Source: Candidatus Nitrosotalea sinensis (lineage in GTDB: Archaea > Thermoproteota > Nitrososphaeria > Nitrososphaerales > Nitrosopumilaceae). From it: DNA of 64,000 nucleotides. The DNA lies in assembly GCF_900143675.1 (NCBI RefSeq), contig NZ_FRFC01000005.1:147870-211869 (forward strand), written 5' to 3'. The position numbers were made by a program, and so were the translations under genes. A model generated the notes under the pieces. It made no database searches, was not told where the DNA came from, and saw nothing but the letters and a program-made list of their open reading frames with translations. This document shows positions 8,704-17,652 of this stretch, piece after piece. The first letter of the stretch is position 1. Every line of letters starts with the position of its first letter.

Positions 8704-9885
8704 TCATTCTACAGTAAACATTGATAGCATTCCCGCAGTCAGGTGATCATTTACATGACAGTGGAATAACCAAGTTCCTACATTATCCGGATACATGTCA
8801 AGCACCTTCATGCTCATAGGCAACAACTCGACCATATCAGTTCTCATGCCATTCATCAATAATGTTTCCCCATGCCAGTGAGGAGTGTGCAGATCCACCT
8901 CTGTTCCAACATCAACAACATACCATCTTACATGAGTATTGGCTTTCATTTTCAGCCCTGGCAGGTTCCCATACACATATCCATTGATTGAATGCATGAG
9001 GTTACTTTCTTGAAATTCGTCGTCGTCCTTATTTACAGATGATGGAGATTGCGTAAACATTTGGATGTTTTTATCAATGTAAGGACTGTTATTTTCATTC
9101 ATTACAGAAAACATTGTAACAAATTCTCTGTCAACACCTTTTGGCGTTCCATCAGGATTTGCCTCCCCGTGTCTTGTAATTATAATAGGACCTTCAAGTC
9201 CAGCATAGCTGTCAGATACCTCATCTACATGTGAGTGATACATCCACACGATGGAGCTTGGATCATGGGGACCTGGACCTGCTCTTTCTGGAACTTTCCA
9301 AATGTAAGTAAAGTTATTCCCAGGCAAAATAGATTCTCCAGGCTTGTCAGAATCAGGAACTCCATCATTGTATGGAGCTCCCTCAGATGCCTTGTCATAT
9401 AATACCCCATGCGGATGCATACTGGTAGGTATGCTACAATTATTCTTGAATACGACTTTGATTACATCTCCTACTTCAGCGTGAATAACTGGTCCTAGCA
9501 TCCCCAAATGTTCCCATTTTGCACCCAATGTTTTTTGTGTTGTAAATGTAGAGTCAGAATATTCCCGATAAAGACACTTGATGTATGTGCTCCCAATTCT
9601 ATCTTTTCCACTTATTGTATATACAGATGCAATTTTGTCATCTTTTAACGGTACGCCTGTTATCTGGTTTATTCCCGTAGGTGCATAGTTCCACTGTACC
9701 TCATCTGAAGCAATGTAATACGTTCTTGTTTGACCAGAGTAATTATAAGTCTGTCCCGGAACATTTGTGTCATACAAAGAATCATGATTGTGATTCTCGT
9801 GTGTAAAATATTGATATCCAACAACAGATGCAAATGCAGAAAAAGAAATTGCCAAAACAACAAACATGATTTTGATCAAATTCAT
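8704..9885 (-). CDS. two-domain multicopper oxidase
   Basis: A 393-residue extracytoplasmic copper oxidase with an N-terminal anchor or signal (residues 3-24). The first cupredoxin domain has the trinuclear-cluster histidines in HPHG and YHSHVDE, without a type 1 copper cysteine. The second domain has HTPHWHG and the type 1 motif HCHVNDHLTAGM with the axial Met. This arrangement is the two-domain MCO type with type 1 copper only in domain 2. Such enzymes are common in ammonia-oxidising archaea; the substrate (nitrogen oxide, Cu(I), Fe(II) or an organic) is not known. A metal-regulator-like operator lies 13 bp upstream. Confidence 0.9.
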   Translation of the reverse strand: MNLIKIMFVVLAISFSAFASVVGYQYFTHENHNHDSLYDTNVPGQTYNYSGQTRTYYIASDEVQWNYAPTGINQITGVPLKDDKIASVYTISGKDRIGSTYIKCLYREYSDSTFTTQKTLGAKWEHLGMLGPVIHAEVGDVIKVVFKNNCSIPTSMHPHGVLYDKASEGAPYNDGVPDSDKPGESILPGNNFTYIWKVPERAGPGPHDPSSIVWMYHSHVDEVSDSYAGLEGPIIITRHGEANPDGTPKGVDREFVTMFSVMNENNSPYIDKNIQMFTQSPSSVNKDDDEFQESNLMHSINGYVYGNLPGLKMKANTHVRWYVVDVGTEVDLHTPHWHGETLLMNGMRTDMVELLPMSMKVLDMYPDNVGTWLFHCHVNDHLTAGMLSMFTVE

Positions 9886-9897
9886 GAAATATTACAC

Positions 9898-9913
9898 ATT
9901 AGGCTTACCTAAT
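9898..9913 (-). promoter_or_regulatory. DtxR-like palindromic operator before the multicopper oxidase
   Basis: A perfect inverted repeat ATTAGG-CTTA-CCTAAT. The TATA-like box of the oxidase (ATTAAATATC on the minus strand, 9924-9933) lies 11-35 bp upstream of it, so the palindrome covers the expected transcription start, where a repressor would act. TTAGG-n4-CCTAA is the core of the box bound by metal-dependent DtxR/IdeR regulators. Metal (Fe or Mn) control is inference. Confidence 0.5.
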
Positions 9914-10008
9914 TACGCCTGATATTTAATGTGAGCATGCATCACACACAATGAAAACACAAGATTATTCCAAAGATATGGAAAATAGAAAATATTATCA
10001 TCCAATAT

Positions 10009-10027
10009 GTTGGATAGACTATCCAAC
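10009..10027 (+). promoter_or_regulatory. perfect 8-bp inverted repeat operator before the CbtA-like gene
   Basis: GTTGGATA-GAC-TATCCAAC is perfectly symmetric. A TATA-like box (CTTAAATAG, 10029-10037) follows immediately, and the gene starts at 10067. The site therefore touches the BRE/TATA region, where a bound protein would either block or recruit the transcription machinery. No known regulator is recognised. Confidence 0.55.
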
Positions 10028-10066
10028 AACTTAAATAGAATTCGTCCAGACTGGGTTTGAGAAAAA

Positions 10067-10792
10067 ATGAGAACTTTTTCTTTTCTTGCCATAGTGATAA
10101 TTTCAGGTCTTTTAGCAGGACTAGTTCACGGAATGCTCAATATCGTACTAGTGGAACCATATCTTGATAGTGCGATAGGAATTGAGAATCAAAGATTGTT
10201 TGCAGAAGGACAAGAAAAGGACACCCCACAATTTTGGCAAAAATTTAGCGATTATAGAACATGGCAGAAACAAGGATCAATCATATCAGGATCAATACTT
10301 GGGATTGCCACAGGAGCATTATTTGGGTTAGTGTTTGCATATACAAGACAGAGTCTTCCTACAAGAAACAATGTAACAAAGGCCCTTATTTTAGGAGCAA
10401 TCATGTGGGCAGTAGTATTTTTCATTCCATTTTTAAAATATCCTGCAAACCCGCCCACTGTTGGAGATCCAGCCACAATCACACTTAGAGCCAGCACATA
10501 TGTCATATTCATGCTGGCATCAGGCCTAGGCGCACTCGGATTTTCTCTTGTAGCCAGGAGGCTCAAAGGAAAAAGAATTTTAGCAATTATAGGATATGCA
10601 GTATTTATCACAGCAATGTTTTTCATAATGCCTCAAAATCCTGACAAGATTTCAATATCCATGGAGTTAGTAAATGGATTTAGGATTGTTTCTGCATCAA
10701 CAATGACAATATACTGGATTGCAAATGCAGTGATACTTGGATGGTTGTGGAATAGATTCAAGCCAGATACGTTACAACAGACCAGAGAATAG
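10067..10792 (+). CDS. CbtA-like membrane protein (putative cobalt transport subunit)
   Basis: A 241-residue integral membrane protein with five or six hydrophobic segments, the first at residues 4-24. It resembles the CbtA family: FLAIVIISGLLAGLVHG at the N-terminus, and the conserved FIPFLKYPANPP turn near residue 120-135. CbtA/CbtB proteins were predicted as cobalt transporters because B12 riboswitches precede them in bacteria. No CbtB partner is next to it here. Ammonia-oxidising archaea make cobalamin, so cobalt uptake would fit. The transport role is family-level prediction. Confidence 0.78.
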   Translation: MRTFSFLAIVIISGLLAGLVHGMLNIVLVEPYLDSAIGIENQRLFAEGQEKDTPQFWQKFSDYRTWQKQGSIISGSILGIATGALFGLVFAYTRQSLPTRNNVTKALILGAIMWAVVFFIPFLKYPANPPTVGDPATITLRASTYVIFMLASGLGALGFSLVARRLKGKRILAIIGYAVFITAMFFIMPQNPDKISISMELVNGFRIVSASTMTIYWIANAVILGWLWNRFKPDTLQQTRE

Positions 10793-10987
10793 AATGCAAA
10801 GTGATATCAAGCATATTTTGTTTTAGAGTCCAGAATTGTAAAACGCAATCAGATTTTATCAAAAAAAACAGAAAAATAAATTCATAAAATAGAAAAATAC
10901 CAATTTTGCGCAATACCTTCGAAAGAGCCTTGAATATTAGACATTACACCTAAGGATAAATACAACAGATAAAGCTAACATGACTAG

Positions 10988-12157
10988 TTGAGCAACCTCA
11001 TACTTAGATCGGAAATATTAAACAGACTAGTAGACGGTAGGACCCCATCAAGAGAGGAAGCACATGCCATATATCAAGACGCTAAAGATGATCCCCTAGA
11101 GATCTACAAAGTATCGCAGTTTCTTAGAACCAAGAATAAAGGAATCACTGTTACTTATTCCAGAAAAGCATTCTTTAATTTGATAAATCTCTGCCGTGAC
11201 ACATGTTCTTATTGCACATACAAATCAGAACCCAACCAAGCCAAACTTTCCATGATGTCAAAAAATGAAGTTACAGAACTTGTCAATATTGCAAAAAAAT
11301 ACCATTGTACTGAAGCATTATTTGTTACAGGAGAGAGACCAGAACAGAAATACCAAGAAGCCAAAGAGTGGCTCAAGAAAAATGGATTTTCCAGTACTGC
11401 GGAATATTTGGCAGAAGCATCAGATATTGCACTAAAAGGCGGATTATTTCCCCACACAAACGCTGGAAATTTGACAAAAGATGAGATGAGACAGCTAAGA
11501 GAGACAAACGTAAGCTTAGGACTAATGCTTGAAAATGCAAGTAAGAGACTTGCAGAGGAAGGTATGCCACATCAATTTGCACCAAGCAAGAATCCAAGTG
11601 CAAGAATAAAGACTCTACAAAATGCAGGAGAACTAGACATTCCAATGACCACCGGGTTACTTGTCGGAATAGGAGAAAGTCCAGAAGAGTTGATTGATTC
11701 AATTTATGTCATAAAAGAGATACATGAAAGATATCACAACATACAAGAGATAATATTACAAAACTTTCATCCAAAACAAGATACGCTCATGAGATCAAAC
11801 CCAACACCACATGAAAGATATTTCAAGACAATAGTTGCATTGACCAGAATAATAATGCCAGATATGAATATCCAGATACCACCAAATCTCTCCCCCGCGT
11901 CATATTCATCATTTTTATCAACTGGAATTAATGACTGGGGAGGAATATCGCCCATAACACAAGATTATGTAAATCCGGAATTTCCATGGCCAAAGATTGA
12001 GGAGGTTGACAAGAGATGCACTGAGGCAGGATTTAATCTCAGAGCAAGATTCCCAGTTTACCCAGAGTTCTTTGGAATGGTAAATCATACCCTTAGAGAG
12101 AAAATGTATGCAGTGGCAGATTCAGACAACCTAGTAAACAAGGAGTATTCAAAATGA
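10988..12157 (+). CDS. cofG: FO synthase subunit 1 (CofG), radical SAM
   Basis: One half of FO synthase. It makes 7,8-didemethyl-8-hydroxy-5-deazariboflavin, the chromophore of coenzyme F420, together with CofH. The 389-residue protein has the radical-SAM cluster cysteines Cys69, Cys73 and Cys76 (CRDTCSYC) in an otherwise typical TIM barrel, and the family motif NFHPKQDT. The start is TTG at 10988; no ATG in frame is available upstream. Its stop overlaps the start of cofH by ATGA, so both subunits are made from one message. Confidence 0.95.
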   Translation: MSNLILRSEILNRLVDGRTPSREEAHAIYQDAKDDPLEIYKVSQFLRTKNKGITVTYSRKAFFNLINLCRDTCSYCTYKSEPNQAKLSMMSKNEVTELVNIAKKYHCTEALFVTGERPEQKYQEAKEWLKKNGFSSTAEYLAEASDIALKGGLFPHTNAGNLTKDEMRQLRETNVSLGLMLENASKRLAEEGMPHQFAPSKNPSARIKTLQNAGELDIPMTTGLLVGIGESPEELIDSIYVIKEIHERYHNIQEIILQNFHPKQDTLMRSNPTPHERYFKTIVALTRIIMPDMNIQIPPNLSPASYSSFLSTGINDWGGISPITQDYVNPEFPWPKIEEVDKRCTEAGFNLRARFPVYPEFFGMVNHTLREKMYAVADSDNLVNKEYSK

Positions 12158-13419
12158 ATACACAGACTGCATTGTTTGATTCACTATTAAGAAACTCAGA
12201 CCCGTTGATATCAGGTACTCTAAATCGTGCACTAGATGAAAAAGAGATTTCCGTAAAAGAGGCAACCACCTTGTTTAATGCACAAGGAATAGATTTTCAC
12301 ATGATTGGAATTGTGGCAGATGAATTGCGCAGAAGAAGGGTAGGGGACATTGTCACATATGTTGTGAATCGAAACATCAATTTTACAAATGTGTGCATAA
12401 AACAGTGTGGTTTCTGTGCATTTAGCAGAGATTTTCGCCAGGAGGAAGGATATTTTCTTCCAACTGACGAGATAGTCAGGCGTGCAAAGGAAGCACATAT
12501 GTTAGGAGCCACAGAGGTTTGCGTTCAAGCAGGCCTTCCACCAGACATGAATGCAGATACATATGAGAACATCTGCAGAGCGATAAAGACAGAGGTTGGA
12601 GACATCCACATACATGGATTTTCACCTGAAGAAGTTTTGTACGGTTCAATTAGATCAAATGTGTCAATAAGAGAATATTTGCTTAGACTAAAAGAGGCAG
12701 GGGTAAACTCGTTACCCGGTACAGCTGCAGAGATTTTAGATCAACAAATGAGAGACAAAATATCACCTGGAAGAATCAGTGTAGATAAATGGACAGAGGT
12801 AATCAAAACAGCACACAAGATTGGAATACCATCAACATCCACCATAATGTTCGGACATATGGAATCACCAGAAGACAGGGCAAAACACATGGGGTTGATA
12901 AGAGAGATACAAAAGGAGACAGGAGGATTTACAGAATTTGTTCCGTTGAACTTTATCCATACAGAGGCACCCATGTACAAAGAACACTGGAATGTCAACA
13001 TACGAAATGGCGCAGACGGCAGAGATGTACTTCTCATGCATGCAGTAGCAAGAATCATGTTCAACAATCACATAAACAACATACAGACATCATGGGTTAA
13101 AGAAGGAGCAGGAATGGCACAATTATCACTCTCTTGGGGAGCAAATGATTTTGGAGGTACTTTGATAAATGAAAGTATATCAACATCAGCAGGAGCAGGA
13201 CATGGTCAATTGCTCAAACCAAAAGATATTCGACGTTTGATAAGACAAGTAGGAAGAATTCCTGCTCAGAGGGCCACATCATACAAAATACTAAAGGTAT
13301 TTTCTTCAGAAGACAGCACGGATCCCCTTGATGAAGTACAAAATGTATCACAGTTTGGATCATATCATGAATTGATAAAACTTGACGGGTACAGATACAA
13401 GAGCAATAGGCGAAGATAA
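12154..13419 (+). CDS. cofH: FO synthase subunit 2 (CofH), radical SAM
   Basis: Partner of CofG; it joins tyrosine to the 5-amino-6-ribitylamino-uracil precursor in F420 biosynthesis. The 421-residue protein has its radical-SAM cysteines at Cys81, Cys85 and Cys88 (CIKQCGFC), followed by the CofH-typical RDFRQEEGYFL. Start ATG at 12154 overlaps cofG by 4 bp, and the next gene (tldE-like) starts on the base after the stop. At least one likely F420 user, the PPOX protein at 32733-33104, lies in the same window. Confidence 0.95.
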   Translation: MNTQTALFDSLLRNSDPLISGTLNRALDEKEISVKEATTLFNAQGIDFHMIGIVADELRRRRVGDIVTYVVNRNINFTNVCIKQCGFCAFSRDFRQEEGYFLPTDEIVRRAKEAHMLGATEVCVQAGLPPDMNADTYENICRAIKTEVGDIHIHGFSPEEVLYGSIRSNVSIREYLLRLKEAGVNSLPGTAAEILDQQMRDKISPGRISVDKWTEVIKTAHKIGIPSTSTIMFGHMESPEDRAKHMGLIREIQKETGGFTEFVPLNFIHTEAPMYKEHWNVNIRNGADGRDVLLMHAVARIMFNNHINNIQTSWVKEGAGMAQLSLSWGANDFGGTLINESISTSAGAGHGQLLKPKDIRRLIRQVGRIPAQRATSYKILKVFSSEDSTDPLDEVQNVSQFGSYHELIKLDGYRYKSNRRR

Positions 13420-14772
13420 TTGTCATATTGTTATGACATACTGAAGAGATCAAAGGAATTACATCTTGATGAATGCGAGGCAATATCAATTCAAAAAGAT
13501 ATCATCACCGTAAGAATAACAGATTCGGAGATAGCAGAAACAAAACACAATAGAGAGAAATCATTTGCAGTACGAATCATAGACAAGAAAAAGATAATGT
13601 CTGCAAGAACTACAGAAAATGAAAATGATTTGGTAGAAAGAGCATTGCAAGCAAGAGCATTTGTAAGGCCAATGAATTTGTGGGATACGCTTCCATATCC
13701 TTCAGCATATACAACAACAGAAAGAACGTATGATCCTCATCTTGCCAAGATATCAGACACGTCTGCAATAGATATTGCAGAAGAGATGATAAATGCATCA
13801 CGTCATAAGCATGTGACACGCATTTCAGGATCTTTGAACATAGTTTCGGAAACATTTCACATAGTAAACACAAATGGTATTGATTATTCAGACAAATCTA
13901 CCTTTATTGCAGGAACGATAAACACAGAATCAGAGACAGGAAACAATGCAGTAAGTGGGATAGGCGCAGATTGCTCCAGAACCAGAGACCGATTTTCTGC
14001 ACATAGGGTAGGAAGTGATGCTTCTGAGATGTGTGTGAGTTCTATCAATCCACAAAAAGTTGAGCAAGACACATATCAAATAATATTTGATCCTTATGCA
14101 TTTGGAGATCTGTTATCGTTTGTATTTTCTGCAAACTTTAATCTAAAAACATATTCTGAAAAACGAAGTTGTTTTTCTGGAAAATTTGGAGAAAAAATTT
14201 CAGACGACAATCTAACTATTATGGACGATCCACATGCTCCGGAGGGCATAGGCAGTAAACCATTTGATGACGAAGGAGTTCCCACCAAGCCACAGTATTT
14301 GATAAACTCAGGAATCTTTTCAGGCTTATTTTCAGATTCATTTGAAGCATTCAAAAATCAAAAAAGATCTAGCGCTAATGCAGCACGGCCAGGTTCACCG
14401 ATGGGAAGGTCTACCCAGCCACTAACTGTCCCGCAGCCCCACAATCTAAGAGTTGTCGATGGAAAATACTCAAGAGAAGAAATCATAAAAAATACCAAAA
14501 AAGGCCTTCGGGTAGGAAGATTGTGGTACACATATCCAATAAATCCAGAACAGGGAGATTTTTCATGTACTGCAAGAAGCGGCGTCAAGATAATAAAAGA
14601 CGGAAAAATATCCAGTCCTGGAAAATCTGTGAGAATAGTTCATAATCTAAAGACTATACTTGCAAACATTGTATCAATTGGAAATGATTCAAGAAATATT
14701 TTGCAATGGCATTCACTTCCATCGATAACACCTACCATCAGTGTTTCAGGCATACCTGTGACATCACTTTAG
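13420..14772 (+). CDS. TldE/PmbA family protein
   Basis: A 450-residue member of the TldD/PmbA (microcin-processing protease) superfamily. It lacks the HExxxH zinc motif of TldD and has the PmbA-type C-terminus (RVGRLWYTYPINPEQGDFSC), so it is the TldE-like, non-catalytic half that normally dimerises with TldD. No TldD gene is visible in this window. The TTG start at 13420 directly follows the cofH stop, so it is translated from the FO synthase message; no link between TldE and F420 synthesis is established. Confidence 0.87.
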   Translation: MSYCYDILKRSKELHLDECEAISIQKDIITVRITDSEIAETKHNREKSFAVRIIDKKKIMSARTTENENDLVERALQARAFVRPMNLWDTLPYPSAYTTTERTYDPHLAKISDTSAIDIAEEMINASRHKHVTRISGSLNIVSETFHIVNTNGIDYSDKSTFIAGTINTESETGNNAVSGIGADCSRTRDRFSAHRVGSDASEMCVSSINPQKVEQDTYQIIFDPYAFGDLLSFVFSANFNLKTYSEKRSCFSGKFGEKISDDNLTIMDDPHAPEGIGSKPFDDEGVPTKPQYLINSGIFSGLFSDSFEAFKNQKRSSANAARPGSPMGRSTQPLTVPQPHNLRVVDGKYSREEIIKNTKKGLRVGRLWYTYPINPEQGDFSCTARSGVKIIKDGKISSPGKSVRIVHNLKTILANIVSIGNDSRNILQWHSLPSITPTISVSGIPVTSL

Positions 14773-15773
14773 ACGGACTGTAAGACAAATTGCATTCCAA
14801 TCCCAATTGCATACAACACAAGCAGTAAGATGCCTGATTTTAGGCCTAGTTTGTTTTTGAACATCGGAATTAACGCAACTATAGTAATTACTGTGACAAG
14901 TATCATTTGATATTCCAGTATTGAGGTATTAGGAATCTTTGCTGTAATTCCCTTGTAGCTCATTGCCGCAAATACTGCGACTGATAAAAGCAAGGTATTG
15001 TTTAGTATTTTAGAACCAAGCACGTTAGCAACTGCTATTGATGCTCCTCCTGCACCTTTTCTAGCAAGCAATATCATTGATATTTTTTCAGGCATCTCAC
15101 CTGCAATAGGACTGACTATTACTGCCAGTACTACAATAGAGACTCCGAGATCAACTGATACCCCCTCAAGGGCATGTACAAATGGTTCTGCACCAATAAA
15201 AATTCCAACAGTACCGGCTACAAAAAGAATCATAGCCCTAGCAAAGTGTTTTTTCGGTTTGATTTGAGAGTCTTCATGTAGATTTTTTTCAAGAGGTATG
15301 ACTTTTTTTTCTTTTTTCATTTCTCTGAAAGCAAACGCAAGATAGACTGCAAACATTCCAGAGAAGAATATTCCATCCAATACATCATAACCGTCAATGA
15401 ACAATATTGCACCAGCAACAGCTGTTAATACAAGGAAGATTTTGTCCAATCCAAACTCTTTTACATTTATGAATTTTTCAGGAGCCTTGGAAAGTCTTGT
15501 TGTTGCAATTATTAGCATTATTGCAAGTCCAAAGGTCATCATAAACAAATTGCTTCCAAGTGCAGAACCCAGAGCTGCACCATACGAACCATCTTTTGCT
15601 GCAGCCACAACAATTCCAATCTCAGGCAGTGTTGTTGCAATGCTCAAAAGAGTCCTTCCTACAAACCTGCCGCCCCATCTTTCAGCAAGGTGCTCTGCAC
15701 CATCAGACAAAAGCCAACTTGCAAAAATTAATTCCCCAAGCCAGCCAAGAAGTATCAGGATATTTTCTGCCAA
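14769..15773 (-). CDS. Na+/Ca2+ exchanger family (CaCA) transporter
   Basis: A 334-residue membrane protein with about ten hydrophobic segments in two homologous halves. The two alpha-repeats that form the ion site are visible: TTLPEIGIVVAAAKDG with GSALGSN (about 47-75), and SPIAGEMPEKISMIL with NVLGSKILNN (about 215-255). These bind Ca2+ and Na+ or H+ for Ca2+ export. The only usable start is TTG at 15773, because an in-frame stop lies just upstream. It overlaps the 3' end of the tldE gene by 4 bp (convergent). Confidence 0.9.
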   Translation of the reverse strand: MAENILILLGWLGELIFASWLLSDGAEHLAERWGGRFVGRTLLSIATTLPEIGIVVAAAKDGSYGAALGSALGSNLFMMTFGLAIMLIIATTRLSKAPEKFINVKEFGLDKIFLVLTAVAGAILFIDGYDVLDGIFFSGMFAVYLAFAFREMKKEKKVIPLEKNLHEDSQIKPKKHFARAMILFVAGTVGIFIGAEPFVHALEGVSVDLGVSIVVLAVIVSPIAGEMPEKISMILLARKGAGGASIAVANVLGSKILNNTLLLSVAVFAAMSYKGITAKIPNTSILEYQMILVTVITIVALIPMFKNKLGLKSGILLLVLYAIGIGMQFVLQSV

Positions 15774-15835
15774 TACACTACTACACTAAACCTTGTTCTA
15801 TTATTTGTGACTACATAAGAGCAGAGAGAGACAGG

Positions 15836-16069
15836 TTAGTCTTTTACAATTATCATTGTAAGGGTGGATTTTATTCCATCTAGTTTGCGTACCTGTGTGG
15901 TTATTGCTTCCCTCAATGTTTCCATAGAATCAGATTCCAACACCATCAAAACATCATACACTCCATACACTGGATACACCTCTTTTACATGAGGAATTTT
16001 TTTTATCTCATTTACAATAGTGGTCTCTTTCCCAAGTTCTGCATTAATTAGGACAAATGCACTATGCAT
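15836..16069 (-). CDS. stand-alone Lrp/AsnC ligand-binding (RAM) domain protein
   Basis: A 77-residue protein that is only the effector-binding domain of Lrp/AsnC regulators (beta-alpha-beta-beta-alpha-beta; KIPHVKEVYPVYGVYDVLMV). There is no DNA-binding domain. Such stand-alone RAM proteins form octamers or decamers and may bind amino acids; thaumarchaea carry several. A close paralogue lies at 21913-22143. The partner protein is unknown. Confidence 0.87.
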   Translation of the reverse strand: MHSAFVLINAELGKETTIVNEIKKIPHVKEVYPVYGVYDVLMVLESDSMETLREAITTQVRKLDGIKSTLTMIIVKD

Positions 16070-16167
16070 GAAGTGACTGCATACGTCTAGAATAAAAACA
16101 AATTGAAATTGTTCAAAAAAGCTAGCAGTAAGCTCAAAAAATTCATCTAGCTAGAATTAATAAGGTA

Positions 16168-16188
16168 TATTACCGTACTATTACCGTA
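16168..16188 (+). promoter_or_regulatory. tandem 10-bp direct repeat abutting a regulator start
   Basis: Two copies of TATTACCGTA (16168-16177 and 16179-16188) are spaced 11 bp apart, one helical turn, and end 2 bp before the ATG of the winged-helix gene. The left copy is also part of an inverted repeat GGTA-TAT-TACC (16164-16174). The placement suggests an operator used for autoregulation. Confidence 0.45.
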
Positions 16189-16190
16189 AT

Positions 16191-16535
16191 ATGAAGCCCA
16201 GAATGACATACATATCAGTAGAAGTAGCAGACCACTTTGCGGATTTTATCATAAAAAGAGATGAGCAGATACTTGATGCCGTGAGGACCCGCGCACGAGA
16301 TTTTAGTACGATATCCATTCTCAAGCTGCTATACCAACTAAGGGGCAATCCTATGACATTCTCAGACCTGTATGTCAAGTCAAACATACGAATGAAACGA
16401 TCATTTCTTAATTACCTCCATCTTTGTATGTCGTACAATTTTATCAAAAAAGAGCCAAGGGGATCAAACATGGTTTATTCAATTACAGACAAGGGAAGAA
16501 CCATGCTAGATCTATTCATGCAGAAAAACAATTGA
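16191..16535 (+). CDS. winged-helix transcriptional regulator
   Basis: A 114-residue one-domain regulator. An N-terminal helix (YISVEVADHFADFIIKRDEQ) precedes the winged helix, with recognition helix in FSDLYVKSNIRMKRSFLNYL and wing in EPRGSNMVYSITDKGR. ATG at 16191 directly follows a tandem repeat that may be its own operator. It stands 40 bp before purM but is probably a separate unit, since purM has its own A/T-rich leader. Confidence 0.8.
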   Translation: MKPRMTYISVEVADHFADFIIKRDEQILDAVRTRARDFSTISILKLLYQLRGNPMTFSDLYVKSNIRMKRSFLNYLHLCMSYNFIKKEPRGSNMVYSITDKGRTMLDLFMQKNN

Positions 16536-16575
16536 TGACATAATTCTTTTATTATAATCAGATAGAGCAAAACCA

Positions 16576-17598
16576 TTGGCAATAACTTACAAGGATGCAG
16601 GAGTAGATATTAAAAAAATAAAGAAGAGCCAGGCAAGCATTGGCAGCATCATAGCATCAACCCATAGATTACAGAAAAAGGCAAAGACAATGTCTGGATT
16701 TGGCCATTATGCCGGAATTGTCCAGATACCTGGAGGAACACTACTTGCCACACATACAGACGGTGTTGGAACAAAAGTAATAATCGCGCAGATGATGAAA
16801 AAGTACGACACGGTAGGAATTGACTGTGTAGCAATGAATGTAAACGACATAATATGCACAGGTGCAACACCAATATCTTTTGTTGATTACATTGCAGCAA
16901 ACAGAAATGATCAAAACATATTCAACAAAATAGTTAGAGGTCTAGTCAAAGGTGCATTAGATGCACAGGTACCAATAGTAGGTGGAGAGACTGCAATCCT
17001 CCCAGATCTCATATCAGGGAAAAATTTTTCATTCGACCTTGCAGGTATGGTAGTAGGCATTCTTGACAAAAAAGAGATGATCCTTGGCAACAAGATAAAA
17101 CCAGGAGACAAAATCATAGGAATTAACAGTAGTGGATTGCACTCAAACGGATACTCACTTGCACGCAAAGCACTATTGAAAAAACATTCCATACATGACA
17201 GAATCAAAGGCATAGGAGTTTTAGGAAATGCACTGTTAGAGCCTACCAAGATCTATGTCAAGCCTGTTTTAGAATCAATTAAAGAGTGCAAAATTCATGG
17301 CCTTGCACACATTACAGGAGGCTCTTTTACTAAATTATTGCGACTCAAAAATACAGGATTTGTTTTAGACAACTTACCACCCACACCCGCCATATTCCAG
17401 GCAATCGAGGATCAAGGAGTAGAAAAAGATGAAATGTACAAGACATTCAACATGGGAATTGGGCTATGTGTCATATCACCAAAAGAAGAATATTACAAGA
17501 TTAACAGAATCTTCAAAAAACACGGGTTTGTGACAAGGGAAATAGGTAAGATCATAGAAAAGAAAGGGGTCTACATCAACAAGACAAGGATAGCATGA
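16576..17598 (+). CDS. purM: phosphoribosylformylglycinamidine cyclo-ligase
   Basis: AIR synthetase, the fifth step of de novo purine synthesis: ATP-dependent ring closure of FGAM to AIR. The 340-residue protein opens with TYKDAGVDI, carries the ATP-binding DGVGTKV (about residue 60), the conserved DCVAMNVNDI, and GLHSNGYSL near 190. Length and order match the family. The start is TTG at 16576. No other pur genes are adjacent, as is usual in archaea where the pathway genes are scattered. Confidence 0.95.
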   Translation: MAITYKDAGVDIKKIKKSQASIGSIIASTHRLQKKAKTMSGFGHYAGIVQIPGGTLLATHTDGVGTKVIIAQMMKKYDTVGIDCVAMNVNDIICTGATPISFVDYIAANRNDQNIFNKIVRGLVKGALDAQVPIVGGETAILPDLISGKNFSFDLAGMVVGILDKKEMILGNKIKPGDKIIGINSSGLHSNGYSLARKALLKKHSIHDRIKGIGVLGNALLEPTKIYVKPVLESIKECKIHGLAHITGGSFTKLLRLKNTGFVLDNLPPTPAIFQAIEDQGVEKDEMYKTFNMGIGLCVISPKEEYYKINRIFKKHGFVTREIGKIIEKKGVYINKTRIA

Positions 17599-17652
17599 CA
17601 TGCAAATGATCTTCAGATTAGGATTTAATACCCAAATCAATCCAAACACAAT

